A stretch of 64,000 nucleotides of DNA from Angustibacter sp049994355 (GCF_049994355.1 NZ_CP188257.1:4216001-4280000), one strand, 5' to 3'. Shown: positions 9,059-18,628, numbered from the stretch's first letter. Notes: generated from the letters alone by a model not told the origin. Translations and numbers: made by a program.

Positions 9059-10385
9059 GGTGGCAGGCGGCCGGGAGCATGGCCGTGCTGGTGACCAGCC
9101 GAGCGACCTGGTTCCCCATCCGCACCGCGACCGTCCCGGCGGTGCGGAAGTGGATTCCGCCGAACACGCGGGCGTCGACCACCTGCTTCTTGGCGGCGGT
9201 GAAGCTCGTGTAGTGCCGCTCGACACCCGGCATCGTCGCCGATGTGGCGGTGAAGTGGGTGTGTTCGCCAAACGTGCGGCTGAGCACTGCTAGCGCTGCG
9301 GCACTGACTCCCGGGTGCCCGGCGGGGTACTCCTGGAAGGCGGGAGTGGTCAGCAGCGGGCTCCAGCTAGAGTTGGCCGCGGTGGCCGGGTTGCCGTCGG
9401 TGTCCGCGGCGCGAATCGCGGTGACTGGGCGCCAGGTGTCGAAGAAGTTCTTGGCGTTCCACACCGAGATGACGGCGTCCGCCATGGCCATGTTCTCGGC
9501 GGCGAGCAGGCGCGCTGCCGCGGTGATCCCGAGGTGGTGAGAGCCGGCGATGAGGTCGTCTGCGACCCGGTCCCAGATGGCGACCGGCACGTCGGACTGT
9601 ACGAAGACGGCAGTCTGGGTGTCGAAGGCGCTGCGGGTGCTGCTGGTGTCCTGGCCGATCGAGGCGACCTCGTTGAAGTCCCGGGTGTACCGGGCGCTGG
9701 TCAGCGCCGGGGTCGGTCCTGGCAGGAACTGGCCCGGGCTACTCATCACCCACGGGGTCATGTCGGCGAACTGACGGAACGCTGGAGGGCCGAACAGCGG
9801 CGGAGTCGGCTGCCACCGGCCGGGGTCGGTCGAGGACATGTACGGCGGCAGGACTGCGGAGATGCCGTCACCGGCCCGCCAGGTCAGGATGTCGTCGGCG
9901 ACCTGCGTGCCCCACGCGAGGCCGCTGGTGACGCCGGCTGGGCCGGCTGGGTCGTGGGTCAGCTGGCTCAGGGTGGCGGCCAGCGCAGCGTCGAGCGCCG
10001 GCTGCTGGGTCGGGAACAGCTTGAGCAGTGCCTCGTGCGCGGCGCCGGCTGCGGCGGCCGCGGCCGAGCTGTTCGGTGGCGCGGAGGTCGCGACACGGAA
10101 CGGCGTGTACTCGTGGGTGACGCCGTTGACAGCGTCGAACACCGATGCCTGCACGATCGCGCCGATCCGTACCGCGGGCGGTGGAGGAGTCAGCGCCACC
10201 TCGAGCGCGTCGATCATCGTGTGGTTCCAGTCCAGCACCACCGCGGTGGCCGAGGACGGGTGCACGGGGCGCATCGGGTTCGCTGGGTGGGCGGCGGTCG
10301 CTTGCTGTGTTGGCATGAGGACTCCGGCCGCGAGAGCTGCGGCGGCGCCGAGCAGGGTCGTTCGTCGTGGGCTGATCATGGTCAT
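9051..10385 (-). CDS. Exported vanadium-dependent haloperoxidase / PAP2-type protein
   Basis: A 444-residue protein with a twin-arginine-style leader (ISPRRTTLLG, Ala-rich core, cleavage around residue 30). The vanadate/phosphate pocket of the PAP2 superfamily is present in order: Lys312 and Arg319 (AKNFFDTWRP), then AGHPGVSAAAL with His357, then Arg406 and His412 (ARVFGGIHFR). The spacing fits bacterial vanadium-dependent haloperoxidase-like proteins. It could oxidise halides with peroxide or act as a phosphatase, and these cannot be separated by eye. It follows the secreted protein at 10389-11174 after 3 bp, so the two form an operon. Its 3' end abuts the LacI remnant. Confidence 0.85.
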   Translation of the reverse strand: MTMISPRRTTLLGAAAALAAGVLMPTQQATAAHPANPMRPVHPSSATAVVLDWNHTMIDALEVALTPPPPAVRIGAIVQASVFDAVNGVTHEYTPFRVATSAPPNSSAAAAAAGAAHEALLKLFPTQQPALDAALAATLSQLTHDPAGPAGVTSGLAWGTQVADDILTWRAGDGISAVLPPYMSSTDPGRWQPTPPLFGPPAFRQFADMTPWVMSSPGQFLPGPTPALTSARYTRDFNEVASIGQDTSSTRSAFDTQTAVFVQSDVPVAIWDRVADDLIAGSHHLGITAAARLLAAENMAMADAVISVWNAKNFFDTWRPVTAIRAADTDGNPATAANSSWSPLLTTPAFQEYPAGHPGVSAAALAVLSRTFGEHTHFTATSATMPGVERHYTSFTAAKKQVVDARVFGGIHFRTAGTVAVRMGNQVARLVTSTAMLPAACHRS

Positions 10386-10388
10386 CCC

Positions 10389-11174
10389 CTAGCTGTGATG
10401 TGGTGCGTGAACCGTGATGTTGTACGTAAAGACCGTGGAGGTGCCGCCGAACAGCCCGCTGTAGTCGACGACGATCTGGTGCTGGCCCGGCCGCAGGAAG
10501 ACCTGCGTCTTGTAGCCGCAGTAGACCGTGGCGAGCTGGCCGGGATGTCCCACGGCGACCGAGTCGGCGTACAGGTCGGCCCCTCCTGGGATCTGTGCGT
10601 GCCGGTTCACCCGGGCAGTGAACAGGCCGCTGTTGAGCGCCGAGGCGGTGAGCGTCCGATAGCCGTCGAGGGTTGCCGGCACCGGGTCGCCGAGGAAGCC
10701 CTGGGCGATGACGTCGTCGCAGATCGGTTCCAGGTTCTCAGCTGTAAACGGGACCAGGACACCGCCCAGTGGGTAGCTGCTGTCGGGGAACCTGTTGTCT
10801 TGGGTGATCACGAAGCCGCCCAGGTCGACCAAGACCGACCGGGCGATCGTCCTGCAGGTGAGTGTCCGGTCGCCCGGCGTGAAACTCAGCACGGGAAGCA
10901 GGAACACGCCTGCGACGCCGGCCGCGCCCTGTCCTTGTCCGCATCGAGAAGGTGAGACGTTCTGCCCTTCGTAGAACTTCAGCATGAGCTTGGTCTGCTG
11001 CTGCGCCAGCCTGTGCGCAGAGGCCCGGGCGTTGGGCAGTGTGGCCGTGGCAGTCGGGGCGTCCGGGGTGGCGGACCTGATGGTTGCCGCCGCGGCAGTC
11101 GGGCAGGCGGACATCGCCGACATCGCCGGCAACATCACAGTCGTCAGTGCACATGCGAGGGCGCGTAACCTCAT
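10389..11174 (-). CDS. Secreted protein of unknown function
   Basis: 261 residues. A signal peptide (MRLRALACALTTVMLPAMSA, cleavage near AAAA at about 30) is followed by an Ala/Thr-rich linker and a domain with paired cysteines (SPSRCGQG, LTCRTI, EPICDDV, VYCGYKT) and a C-terminal beta-rich stretch. No family is recognised. The start at 11174 has a GGAGG site 6-7 nt upstream, while the longer in-frame reading to 11375 has no support. It is first of a two-gene unit with the haloperoxidase-like gene, so it may be its extracellular partner. That role is inferred from position only. Confidence 0.7.
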   Translation of the reverse strand: MRLRALACALTTVMLPAMSAMSACPTAAAATIRSATPDAPTATATLPNARASAHRLAQQQTKLMLKFYEGQNVSPSRCGQGQGAAGVAGVFLLPVLSFTPGDRTLTCRTIARSVLVDLGGFVITQDNRFPDSSYPLGGVLVPFTAENLEPICDDVIAQGFLGDPVPATLDGYRTLTASALNSGLFTARVNRHAQIPGGADLYADSVAVGHPGQLATVYCGYKTQVFLRPGQHQIVVDYSGLFGGTSTVFTYNITVHAPHHS

Positions 11175-11484
11175 CAGCGGGTCCTCCTTCGGCGTAGGAG
11201 GGCTGCCATTTCGCGGTCGGTGATCGCGCGCCTCGGATGGTGTGTCGACAGCCGTCTGTGGCGGCCGGAGCATGTGGCCAACCTTTGAATACGAGTTCCC
11301 GCAGCCCCAGCTGCCGGGCGTCAAGTACTTCGGCGTCCACCGCGCAAGGTAGTCCCGGCGCGCGTCCAGGGACAAGGGTGAACTTCAGCCCCGGCGCCTC
11401 GACAGAGGTGGAGCAACTGGTTCTGATACCGACCCGGCCGTGGCGTGACACAAAGAATGTCCTCGTGAGGACGAAGGAGGAGCC
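11175..11484. other. Divergent intergenic region
   Basis: 310 bp between the minus-strand secreted-protein gene and the plus-strand LLM oxidoreductase. No frame shows coding character. It must carry both promoters, but no convincing -35/-10 pair or palindrome stands out. The right end holds the strong GGAGG site used by the gene at 11485. Confidence 0.5.
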
Positions 11485-12351
11485 GTGCAGCTAGGCGTCG
11501 TATATCCGCAGACCGAGCTACGAGGAGATCCGGCGGCCGTCCGGCGGATCGGCAGGGCCGTAGAGGAGCTTGGGTTTGACCACCTGCTCGCCTACGACCA
11601 TGTACTGGGAGCCGTGCACGCCGATCGGACGCCAGCGCTGACAGGCCCGTACACCGAGCACGACCCGTTTCATGACCCGTTCGTGATGTTCGCCTACCTG
11701 GCCGGCATCACCGAGCGGATCGAGTTCGCCACCGGAGTCTTGATCCTCCCTCAGCGCCAGACCGCCCTCGTGGCGCGGCAGGCGGCCGATGTCGACCTGC
11801 TGTCAGGCGGTCGACTGCGTCTCGGTGTGGGCGTCGGCTGGAGCCAGGTCGAGTACGAGGCCCTCGGCCAAGACTTCCGCACCCGGGGCTCCCGGCAGGA
11901 AGAGCAGATCGAGCTCCTTCGCCGACTGTTCGCCGAACCGGTCGTGGACTTCTCCGGTCGCTTCGACCGCGTTGATCGAGCCGCTCTGGTGCCGAGGCCG
12001 ACCAGGTCCGTCCCGATCTGGCTCGGTGGATCCGGGGAGAAGGCGTTCGACCGGGCCGCTCGCCTGGGGGACGGTTTCATCTTCATCGGGGACGGTGTCG
12101 ACCACGCCATCGCGGCATGGGAGAGGCTGCGCAGCCGAGTGCACGGGCATGGCCGGTCGGTCGAGGGTTTTGGTGGGGACTATGTGGTGGGGTCCCGAGC
12201 CGGGGTCGGCGAGCTGACGGCGAAGATCGATGCTTGGGGGGCGGCGGGCGGCACCCATGCTTCCGTTGTGACGATGGGGCGCGGACTGGACTCCGCCGAC
12301 AGGCACATCGACTTCCTCGCCCAGATCGCGCATGCGCTCGGCCGCGTCTGA
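11485..12351 (+). CDS. LLM-class F420-dependent oxidoreductase
   Basis: A 288-residue luciferase-like monooxygenase-fold protein. The N-terminal strand LGVVYPQTELRGDP, the region around ITERIEFATGVLILP, the LSGGRLRLGVGVGWSQVEYEALG loop and the PIWLGGSG strand are the usual cofactor- and substrate-pocket elements of F420-dependent (or FMN-dependent) members. The family reduces or oxidises diverse small molecules using F420H2, and the substrate cannot be inferred. The start is GTG at 11485 preceded by GAAGGAGG. It is a single gene, convergent with the hydrolase at 12506-14152 and separated from it by a strong stem-loop. Confidence 0.88.
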   Translation: MQLGVVYPQTELRGDPAAVRRIGRAVEELGFDHLLAYDHVLGAVHADRTPALTGPYTEHDPFHDPFVMFAYLAGITERIEFATGVLILPQRQTALVARQAADVDLLSGGRLRLGVGVGWSQVEYEALGQDFRTRGSRQEEQIELLRRLFAEPVVDFSGRFDRVDRAALVPRPTRSVPIWLGGSGEKAFDRAARLGDGFIFIGDGVDHAIAAWERLRSRVHGHGRSVEGFGGDYVVGSRAGVGELTAKIDAWGAAGGTHASVVTMGRGLDSADRHIDFLAQIAHALGRV

Positions 12352-12411
12352 CCAGCACACCCAGACGTCGGGCTTCCGGCCCGCACCCTCCTGCCGAAGA
12401 ATTCACGGGGC

Positions 12412-12447
12412 GAGCCCCTGACCCGCGCTTGCGCAGATCAGGGGCTC
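12412..12447. terminator. Bidirectional stem-loop terminator
   Basis: A perfect 10-bp inverted repeat (GAGCCCCTGA ... TCAGGGGCTC) with a 16-nt loop, placed between two convergent genes ending at 12351 (+) and 12506 (-). No long T-run follows, as is common in high-GC actinobacteria. Confidence 0.7.
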
Positions 12448-12505
12448 CCTCGTGCCGGTGGCGGCAGCAGGTCGAGCTATGCCAGGACCGTCAGTTTGAA
12501 ATTGC

Positions 12506-14152
12506 CTACTCGAACGGCCGGAAGTCGAGCTGGCAGATGGTGTTGGCGTGCGGGACCTTCTGATCGATCAAGTACGTCGAGACGGTGTCGTTGATGCACT
12601 TGTCAGGGACGAACGAGGCGGGGTGGCCGGCGCCCTCGAGGGTGAGGAGCCTGGCGCCGGGTATGGAGGCGACGAACCGCCTGGTGTGCTCGTAGCTGCT
12701 CGCAGCGTCGAAGCGGGCGCCAACGAAGAGCAGTGGGTTGGCTGTCTTCGCCGTATACCGACCGTTGTAACGGTCCTGGTCGCGGGCTGGCCAGGTGGCA
12801 CACGGCTGAACGAGGTAGGTCCAGTCGGCCCCGAAGTAAGGGGCGTCGGCATCCGCCTTGGCGGCCAGCTTTGGCCAGGCCTTCGGATTTTGCGGGTTGG
12901 TGGTCTCCGAGCAGGCGATGCTCAGCAGCGCTTCGGCTGAGTTGTCGTATCCGTCGACCGTGGCCGCGGACATCGCGCTGCCGAAGGCAGAAGCGACCTT
13001 CGCGCGACTGGAAAATCGACCGTGCTGCGCTGCGGCGGCCGCCGGCGCGCCGAGTGCACTCCGCTGTTCGGTGGCCTGCCAGGTCGCCTCAAGGTCGCCG
13101 GCGAGTTCCGCCCAGATCGGCGGGAACGTGAGCCCACCCCGGAGTCCGTCAACGAGGAAGCCGTACGAGACTTCGAGAAGTCCATCCGGGGTCTCGACCG
13201 TCACTGACTTCTCTAGCAGTCGGGCCATCAGCTCCTTGAACTTCGCCCGGGTGTGGGGCGACGCGAAGGCACAGCCGCCGCCAGCGGTCTGGCAGCTGTC
13301 GAGGAAGAAGCCGAGCGCCTTCGAGGTCGCGTCGGCGCTGCCGAGACGCACCGAGAAAGGCGCCGCGCTGGCAGCACTGTCGCCGCGTGTCCACTCCACC
13401 GGATCAGGGGTGCCGTCGAGCATGAGCGCCCTGACGCGACCGGGGAACAGGTTCGCATAGGTGACGCCCAGCAAACCACCGTAGGAGTATCCGGCGAAGG
13501 TCAGCTGTTCATCGCCGACGGCCCGACGGAGCAGATCCATGTCGCGAGCAACGTTGGCCGTCGAAAGATGGTTGAGCAGATCGCCCTCGCGAGCCTCGCA
13601 GAGCCGGCCGAGCGCCTTCGATCCCGCCGTGAAGGCACGCACCTCGTCGACCCCGACGGGCAACGCCGGCCGCGAACCGAAGAACTCGCCTTGGTGGTTG
13701 AGATCGGTGAAGCACTGCACCGGTGTGCTCTGGCCGACGCCGCGAGGGTCGAACCCGACCACGTCGAAGCGGGCTTGTACCTCTGGGCTGAGCACCTGGG
13801 CGGCATCGCCGCGGACGAAGTCGAGCACGGAGTTGCCCGGACCTCCGTTGTTGACGAACAGCGAGCCGATCCGGCGCCTCACGTCGGTCGCGGGACGCCG
13901 GATCAGGGCAAGGGAGATCCTCGCCCCGCTGGGATGGTCGTAGTCGAGGGGTACGCGGGCCGTGGCGCACTGCAGGCCATCGCCGCAGTCAGTCCAGACC
14001 AGCTTCGGCGCGTTGAGGGCGTTGGACGCCGCGAGCGCCCGACCGGTCTGGCTCCGTGCCAGGGCCGGGCTGGCGAACGCGACGCCGAACACGACGGCCA
14101 GCATTGTGGTGACGGCCACCACGAGGTGACGGCGGTTTCTGGTGGGTTGCAT
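12506..14152 (-). CDS. Exported alpha/beta-hydrolase, TAP/SlpD-like peptidase type
   Basis: 548 residues with an N-terminal signal peptide (positive RNRRH, hydrophobic 10-31, ALA cleavage). The fold matches actinobacterial tripeptidyl-aminopeptidase-like hydrolases: oxyanion loop NNGGPGNS (101-108), nucleophile Ser223 in GYSYGG, Asp482 in VGARFDAAS, His510 in GAGHPAS, and a C-terminal TAP-like domain with paired Cys residues. Such proteins cleave N-terminal tripeptides or esters outside the cell. The ATG at 14152 has AGGAGA upstream, so the 46-residue longer reading is not used. It lies downstream of the response regulator at 14287 on the same strand (134 bp gap). Confidence 0.87.
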   Translation of the reverse strand: MQPTRNRRHLVVAVTTMLAVVFGVAFASPALARSQTGRALAASNALNAPKLVWTDCGDGLQCATARVPLDYDHPSGARISLALIRRPATDVRRRIGSLFVNNGGPGNSVLDFVRGDAAQVLSPEVQARFDVVGFDPRGVGQSTPVQCFTDLNHQGEFFGSRPALPVGVDEVRAFTAGSKALGRLCEAREGDLLNHLSTANVARDMDLLRRAVGDEQLTFAGYSYGGLLGVTYANLFPGRVRALMLDGTPDPVEWTRGDSAASAAPFSVRLGSADATSKALGFFLDSCQTAGGGCAFASPHTRAKFKELMARLLEKSVTVETPDGLLEVSYGFLVDGLRGGLTFPPIWAELAGDLEATWQATEQRSALGAPAAAAAQHGRFSSRAKVASAFGSAMSAATVDGYDNSAEALLSIACSETTNPQNPKAWPKLAAKADADAPYFGADWTYLVQPCATWPARDQDRYNGRYTAKTANPLLFVGARFDAASSYEHTRRFVASIPGARLLTLEGAGHPASFVPDKCINDTVSTYLIDQKVPHANTICQLDFRPFE

Positions 14153-14286
14153 CTCGGAGTTCTCCTGAAGGATTCCGCGCCGGCTCTCGGCGGTCATCTC
14201 ACGATCTTCCGAATGGCGCGCCACATCGACTGTGCCGACCGGTGTTCGTGCTGTCGTGCCAACACCCACCAGTGGTGGTGCTGGCA

Positions 14287-14943
14287 TCACCGCGCGGCGA
14301 GGTAGACCAACACCGCCTTGACGCGCTTGTGCACCTCGGGCTCCTCTGCGAGGCCGAGCTTGCTGAAGATGGCGTTGATGTGCTTCTCGACGGCCCGCAC
14401 CGTGAGCACCAGCGAGCTTGCGACCGCGTTGTTGTCCTTGCCGGTGGCCATCTCGGCGAGCACCTCGCGTTCGCGGGGAGTCAGGCGTGAGACGGGCGAG
14501 TTCCGTGTGCGGTTGCGCACGAGCGAGTCGACGATCTTCGGGTCGATGCTCGAACCACCGTCGGCGACAGCCCGGATCGCACCGATCAGCTGTCTCGGGT
14601 CGGACATCCGTTCCTTGAGCAGGTAGGCCCGTCCCTGGGAACCCTCGTCCAGGAGGGCGAGCGCAAACTCCGGGTCGTCGTACTGGCTGATGACGACCAC
14701 CCCCGTCGCCGGCTGCGATCGGCGGATGAGGTTGGCCGCGCGTACGCCTTCGTCGGTGAACGTTGGCGGCATCCGGATGTCAGTGACTACGACGTCGGGT
14801 CCGTGCCGATCGACTGCGGTCATCAGCTCGTCGTAGTCCACACAGACCGCGAGCAGGTCGAACTCCGGCTCGGTCGCCAGCAGGCTGCACAAGCCTTCGC
14901 GGGCGAGGAGGTTGTCCTCGGCGAGCACGATGCCCAGACTCAC
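14287..14943 (-). CDS. NarL/FixJ-type response regulator
   Basis: 218 residues. The receiver domain occupies 1-120 with acidic residues Glu9/Asp10, phospho-acceptor Asp55 (VVVTDIRMPP), Ser86 in VVVISQYDD and Lys109. The LuxR/GerE HTH starts at about 152 (LTPREREVLAEMATG) with recognition helix LVLTVRAVEKHINAIFSKLGL. It is transcribed away from the histidine kinase at 15045, its evident partner. Phosphorylation would trigger dimerisation and DNA binding. The nearest same-strand target candidate is the exported hydrolase downstream. Confidence 0.92.
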   Translation of the reverse strand: MSLGIVLAEDNLLAREGLCSLLATEPEFDLLAVCVDYDELMTAVDRHGPDVVVTDIRMPPTFTDEGVRAANLIRRSQPATGVVVISQYDDPEFALALLDEGSQGRAYLLKERMSDPRQLIGAIRAVADGGSSIDPKIVDSLVRNRTRNSPVSRLTPREREVLAEMATGKDNNAVASSLVLTVRAVEKHINAIFSKLGLAEEPEVHKRVKAVLVYLAAR

Positions 14944-15044
14944 GGGAGCAGGCTACGGCGGTTGGCCGTCTCGTGGGGTACGCCCTTGCGAACGGTGGTG
15001 CCTGCACCATCGCGACGATGGTGCGGCACCGACACGCTGGCCCC

Positions 15045-17147
15045 ATGAGTTGGCGGGCGAGGGCAGCGCTGCCGGCCGCCGCCCTGCTGGCGGTTGCCGG
15101 TTTGATCACCGCTGCGGTGATCCTGGCGCACCGAGACGACCCCGGTGTGGCCGTGGCCTTCGGTCTGCTCAGCGTGTGGCTTGGTGTTGCGTTCGGCGCG
15201 GTCGGTGCCTTCCTGCTCGGTGTACGACCGGGCAACCTGCTCGGACCTGTCTTGTTCATCAGCGGGGCCAGCCTCGTCGCGGAGTACGGGCTCCGCTCGT
15301 ACGCCTACGTGGGGATCGAGGCCAGCCCGGACGCGTTGCCCGCCGCGGCGGCCGCCGGTTGGGCGGGCATGGCGCTCGATCCGCTGTTCTTCCCGGTCTC
15401 GCTGGTCGTGACGCTGTTGTTGTTTCCCGATGGTCGGCTGCCGTCGCGGTGGTGGCGAGCGGTCCTGACGGCTTGCCTGGTCGTCACCGTTGGCCATGTC
15501 CTGGCCCTGGCGCTCAGACCGGGACCGATCGACGACGAGTCCTTCGGATATCAGATCCCCTGGTCGGGCGCGCTGCCCACGTCCGCCGCGGACCGGGTAA
15601 GCACCGTGTCGGACGCCGCGACCGTCGCGTTGCTGGCGCTGATCCCCGTTGCGGTGGTCAAGCTCGTTCGCGACTACCGACGGGCCGGCCGGCTCGCCCG
15701 CCAGCAGTTCCGACCCCTGCTGTTCGTCGCGGGACTGTTGGTGGTCGGGCTCGCCTTGCAGGCGGTGCCGCGTACGACGGGTCTGGGCATCGCGGTAATC
15801 GTCGGTGGCGTCACACTCGGGTTCCCGGCTGCGCTGGCGGTGGCGTCGCTGCACTATCGGCTGTGGGATCTCGACCGGCTCCTCGTGGCCGCGATCGTCT
15901 ACGCTGCGCTCGCCGGGCTCGCGACCGTTGGGTACGTCGTCGTGGTCGTGGGTGTGGCACGGGCCACGGGTGCCACCTCGGGGTCGGGGGGGCTCGGCGC
16001 GGCGGTCGTCGGCACAGCCCTGGTCGCGTTGGCGTTCGCCCCCGCGCGCGACCGGCTGAGTGGCGCCGCGCGGCGGCTGGTGTACGGCGTACGCGCGACT
16101 CCGTACGAGGCGCTCGCGGCGCTACCGCACCGGCTCGCTGAGGCGCCGGAGGTAGACGATGTGCTGCCGCAGACGGCGCGGGTGCTCGCCGAGGGACTTG
16201 GTGTCCCGGCCGCACGAGCCCGAGCGTTCCTGCCCGACGGCGACCAGCAGGTCGCCTGGTGGCCGGCCGGAGACGGAGCAGATGTCGGCAGCGCGGAACT
16301 GACCTCCATCGAGGTCCGGCATCTCGGTGAGGTGGTCGGCGACATCTCGGTGCGCGCCTCGGCTGACCGACCGCTGGGTTCGGCCGACCGCCGGCTGCTG
16401 TCCGACCTCGGGGCGCAGGCTGGTCCGGCACTGCGCGGGGTCGGGCTGGCGGCCATGCTGCGGGCCCAGCTCGACCAGATCACTAGACAGTCCGAAGACC
16501 TGCGGGCCAGCCGGGAACGCCTGGCCTCCGCGCAGGTAGCCGAGCGACGGCGCATCGAACGCGACATCCACGATGGCGCCCAGCACGAGCTCGTTGGCCT
16601 GGCGGTGCGGCTGGCGGCCGCAGACGAGCTGGTCATGGCTGGCGATCCGCAGGCCCATGACGTGATCATCGAGAGTCGAGCCGCTGTGGAACGGTGCATC
16701 GGGGAGCTGCGAGAACTGGGTCGCGGCATCTTCCCTCCTGTCCTCGCGGCGCGCGGTTTGGTCAGCGCTCTGCGCGGGCGGGCCCGGTCCGCGTCGGGGA
16801 ACGTGCAGGTGGTCGCGGGCCCAGGCTCCGAGTCGGCGAGAGTGGAGCCCGGCATCGAGCTCGCCGTCTACTTCTGCTGCATGGAGGCGTTGCAGAACGC
16901 AGCGAAGCACGCTCCCGGCGCGCGGGTCGTCGTGCACCTCGAGATCACCGCCGCTGAGCTGCGGTTCGCCGTAGCCGACGAGGGGTCGGGGCTTCGTGAC
17001 ATGTCGCAGGCCAGCGCTGGCACAGGCCTGGTCGGCATGCAGGACCGGCTGGGCGCCGTCGGGGGGGTGCTCAACTTGACCTCCTCCCCCGCACGCGGCA
17101 CCACGATCAGCGGTCGGATCCCGTTGCACGGGTTAGCGCCCAGCTAG
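15045..17147 (+). CDS. NarL-partner sensor histidine kinase (HisKA_3), membrane-bound
   Basis: About 700 residues. The first 340 contain seven to nine membrane helices. A GAF-like cytoplasmic domain follows (about 370-480), then a HisKA_3 dimerisation domain with phospho-acceptor His509 (IERDIHDGAQHELVG), then a HATPase_c domain with N box EALQNAAKHAPGA and G box DEGSGL ... GTGLVGMQDR. This layout is typical of actinobacterial kinases paired with NarL-type regulators. No good ribosome-binding site precedes any candidate start. The ATG at 15045 is preferred as the first one at the membrane region, with ATG 15018 or GTG 14973 possible. It is divergent from the response regulator, about 100 bp away. 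Confidence 0.88.
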   Translation: MSWRARAALPAAALLAVAGLITAAVILAHRDDPGVAVAFGLLSVWLGVAFGAVGAFLLGVRPGNLLGPVLFISGASLVAEYGLRSYAYVGIEASPDALPAAAAAGWAGMALDPLFFPVSLVVTLLLFPDGRLPSRWWRAVLTACLVVTVGHVLALALRPGPIDDESFGYQIPWSGALPTSAADRVSTVSDAATVALLALIPVAVVKLVRDYRRAGRLARQQFRPLLFVAGLLVVGLALQAVPRTTGLGIAVIVGGVTLGFPAALAVASLHYRLWDLDRLLVAAIVYAALAGLATVGYVVVVVGVARATGATSGSGGLGAAVVGTALVALAFAPARDRLSGAARRLVYGVRATPYEALAALPHRLAEAPEVDDVLPQTARVLAEGLGVPAARARAFLPDGDQQVAWWPAGDGADVGSAELTSIEVRHLGEVVGDISVRASADRPLGSADRRLLSDLGAQAGPALRGVGLAAMLRAQLDQITRQSEDLRASRERLASAQVAERRRIERDIHDGAQHELVGLAVRLAAADELVMAGDPQAHDVIIESRAAVERCIGELRELGRGIFPPVLAARGLVSALRGRARSASGNVQVVAGPGSESARVEPGIELAVYFCCMEALQNAAKHAPGARVVVHLEITAAELRFAVADEGSGLRDMSQASAGTGLVGMQDRLGAVGGVLNLTSSPARGTTISGRIPLHGLAPS

Positions 17148-17372
17148 CAACCGTTCGGTGGCGCACCAGCCACATTCGTCTCGGACGACGCCCATGCTCT
17201 GTCCTGGACGGCCTGACAACGGCCGGCTATCGGGAACTTCCTTTCACCTGAAGGCGGCGGAAAGCGCGGTACCTGGTCGCTCAGCGGCGGCCGCCCGGAG
17301 ATCATCGCCGGCCGCAGCGCCCCAATTGCGTCATGTCACCGAGTGGCAGGTGCCGAACTCGGACGGCGTGAG

Positions 17373-17879
17373 CTAACCGGTGGGCGCCGGGAAGCTACGT
17401 CGCATCCGATGTTCACGACCCGGGCGCCCGCCGGGTAGGGGCGCCTTTTCACCGGTGGTTCGGTATAGGTGCCTCTCGTAGAATCGTCGTGCGCGGGTGT
17501 TGCTGTCGACGACCCACAAGGCGATTGAAGAGGCGCCTTGAGTGCGCGCCCAGTGGTGTGCGGCCGTGAGCAGCTCGTCGGCGGTGCCCGTACCGCGCTG
17601 GACGGGATGGACCCACATGCCGATGACTTCGGGTTCATCGGGGCACTCGGGCCGTTGGAGGCAGCCGACCAGGCCGACCATGGGTTGGTGGGAGGGGCTG
17701 TTCTGCGCCGCAACGAACCAGGTGACGTTCTTGGCGAGGTCGGCCCAGTCGGCGGGGGTGTTCCGACGCTCTTGCTGCCAGGTGCAGTAGAACGCGGTCG
17801 GCGAGTCGCGCAGGGCGGCGAGGCGGACCTGCCGCAGGCTCTCCCACCCGGACACGTCGAGACGGTGGACGCTGACCAT
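17373..17879 (-). CDS. GNAT-family N-acetyltransferase
   Basis: A 168-residue single-domain GNAT protein. The motif C/D start (SLRQVRLAALRDSPTAF), the acetyl-CoA-binding motif A (VIGMWVHPVQRGTGTADEL) and motif B (ALWVVDSNTRARRFYERHLY) are in order. Resembles small-molecule or toxin-type acetyltransferases. The acceptor is unknown. It lies 16 bp downstream of the gene at 17896-18474 on the same strand, so it is probably co-transcribed from the promoter that carries the SARP-like repeat at 18534. Confidence 0.85.
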   Translation of the reverse strand: MVSVHRLDVSGWESLRQVRLAALRDSPTAFYCTWQQERRNTPADWADLAKNVTWFVAAQNSPSHQPMVGLVGCLQRPECPDEPEVIGMWVHPVQRGTGTADELLTAAHHWARTQGASSIALWVVDSNTRARRFYERHLYRTTGEKAPLPGGRPGREHRMRRSFPAPTG

Positions 17880-17895
17880 GGTGTCGTCGTGAGAC

Positions 17896-18474
17896 TCAGG
17901 GCGCGACGACGGCGACGGCGGCGGTGCTGCCGGACCAGTCCGGTCGAGCTGAGACGATCACGGAGAGCTGCGCTCCGGTCAGGGCATCCGGGCCGTTCTC
18001 GTGCCAGGCTCCGACCCCGACGGTCCAGCCGTCGCTGGGTCGATCCGGCAGGTAGTGCAGGTAGCCAGCGCCGGCCCCGACGCCGATCTCAGCGGGCAGG
18101 GTCTGCGCGACGATGCAGACGGCCGGGCCGGGGGTGCGTGTGCCGTCGGCCATCGGCTCCCACGGTGGGTCATCGGGTGCCGGGTTCTCGGGGTGAGCCC
18201 AGTAGCTGATGTAGTTGGCCCTGGCGGCGCTGCCGGGGTCGACGAATCGCAGGCCGGGGTCGGTGGCGGTGATGACGACGCAGGTGTCGGCCATCGCGAC
18301 CCGGCAGTCGCCGTCGGTGTGGATGATTTCTAGCCGCCAGATCCGCTGCGCCTGCGACCCCTGTGGGGCATCGACGGTCGGGTCGGGAACAGCCTCGACC
18401 GCGGTCGCCGGGTACACGGCGAACTGAGAGCCGGCCAGCTGCAGTGCGGTGCAGGTTGCTTCAGTGTTGATCAT
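17896..18474 (-). CDS. Hypothetical protein, putative SARP target
   Basis: 192 residues, soluble, no signal peptide or membrane segment. It is acidic and Trp/Pro-rich toward the C-terminus, with paired Cys residues (DGDCRVAMADTCVVITATD). No family is recognised. A good AAGGAG site precedes the ATG. The start lies 57 nt downstream of a heptamer direct repeat that is shared with the genes at 21941 and 23002, so it is a likely target of the divergently encoded SARP regulator. The GNAT gene 17373-17879 follows closely. Confidence 0.7.
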   Translation of the reverse strand: MINTEATCTALQLAGSQFAVYPATAVEAVPDPTVDAPQGSQAQRIWRLEIIHTDGDCRVAMADTCVVITATDPGLRFVDPGSAARANYISYWAHPENPAPDDPPWEPMADGTRTPGPAVCIVAQTLPAEIGVGAGAGYLHYLPDRPSDGWTVGVGAWHENGPDALTGAQLSVIVSARPDWSGSTAAVAVVAP

Positions 18475-18533
18475 GCCGCGCTCCTTGGATGGGGTGCCGC
18501 CCGGACCGGGCCTACTTCAAGGTGTGCCTTCGC

Positions 18534-18552
18534 TCTGGAGTTCTTCTGGAGC
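18534..18552 (-). promoter_or_regulatory. Direct heptamer repeat, candidate SARP operator (site A)
   Basis: Read on the minus strand this is TCCAGAA-GAAC-TCCAGAG: two heptamers, 4-bp spacer, 11-bp period, 57 nt upstream of the start at 18474. The same arrangement occurs at 21870 and 22934. SARP-type activators are known to bind heptamer direct repeats with an 11-bp period just upstream of the -10 region. Confidence 0.65.
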
Positions 18553-18628
18553 GGCCCGCGCGCGGGCAGAGGTGTTCTGTCCGGCTTGGTATTTTGTGGT
18601 CACGCGATTGGCTGCCTGAGGCGGTGCC

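Noticed and set aside
11175..11484. Possible regulator gene in the divergent region
   Set aside because: Minus-strand frames run through it but show no coding bias or motif, and the well-placed ribosome sites belong to the flanking genes.
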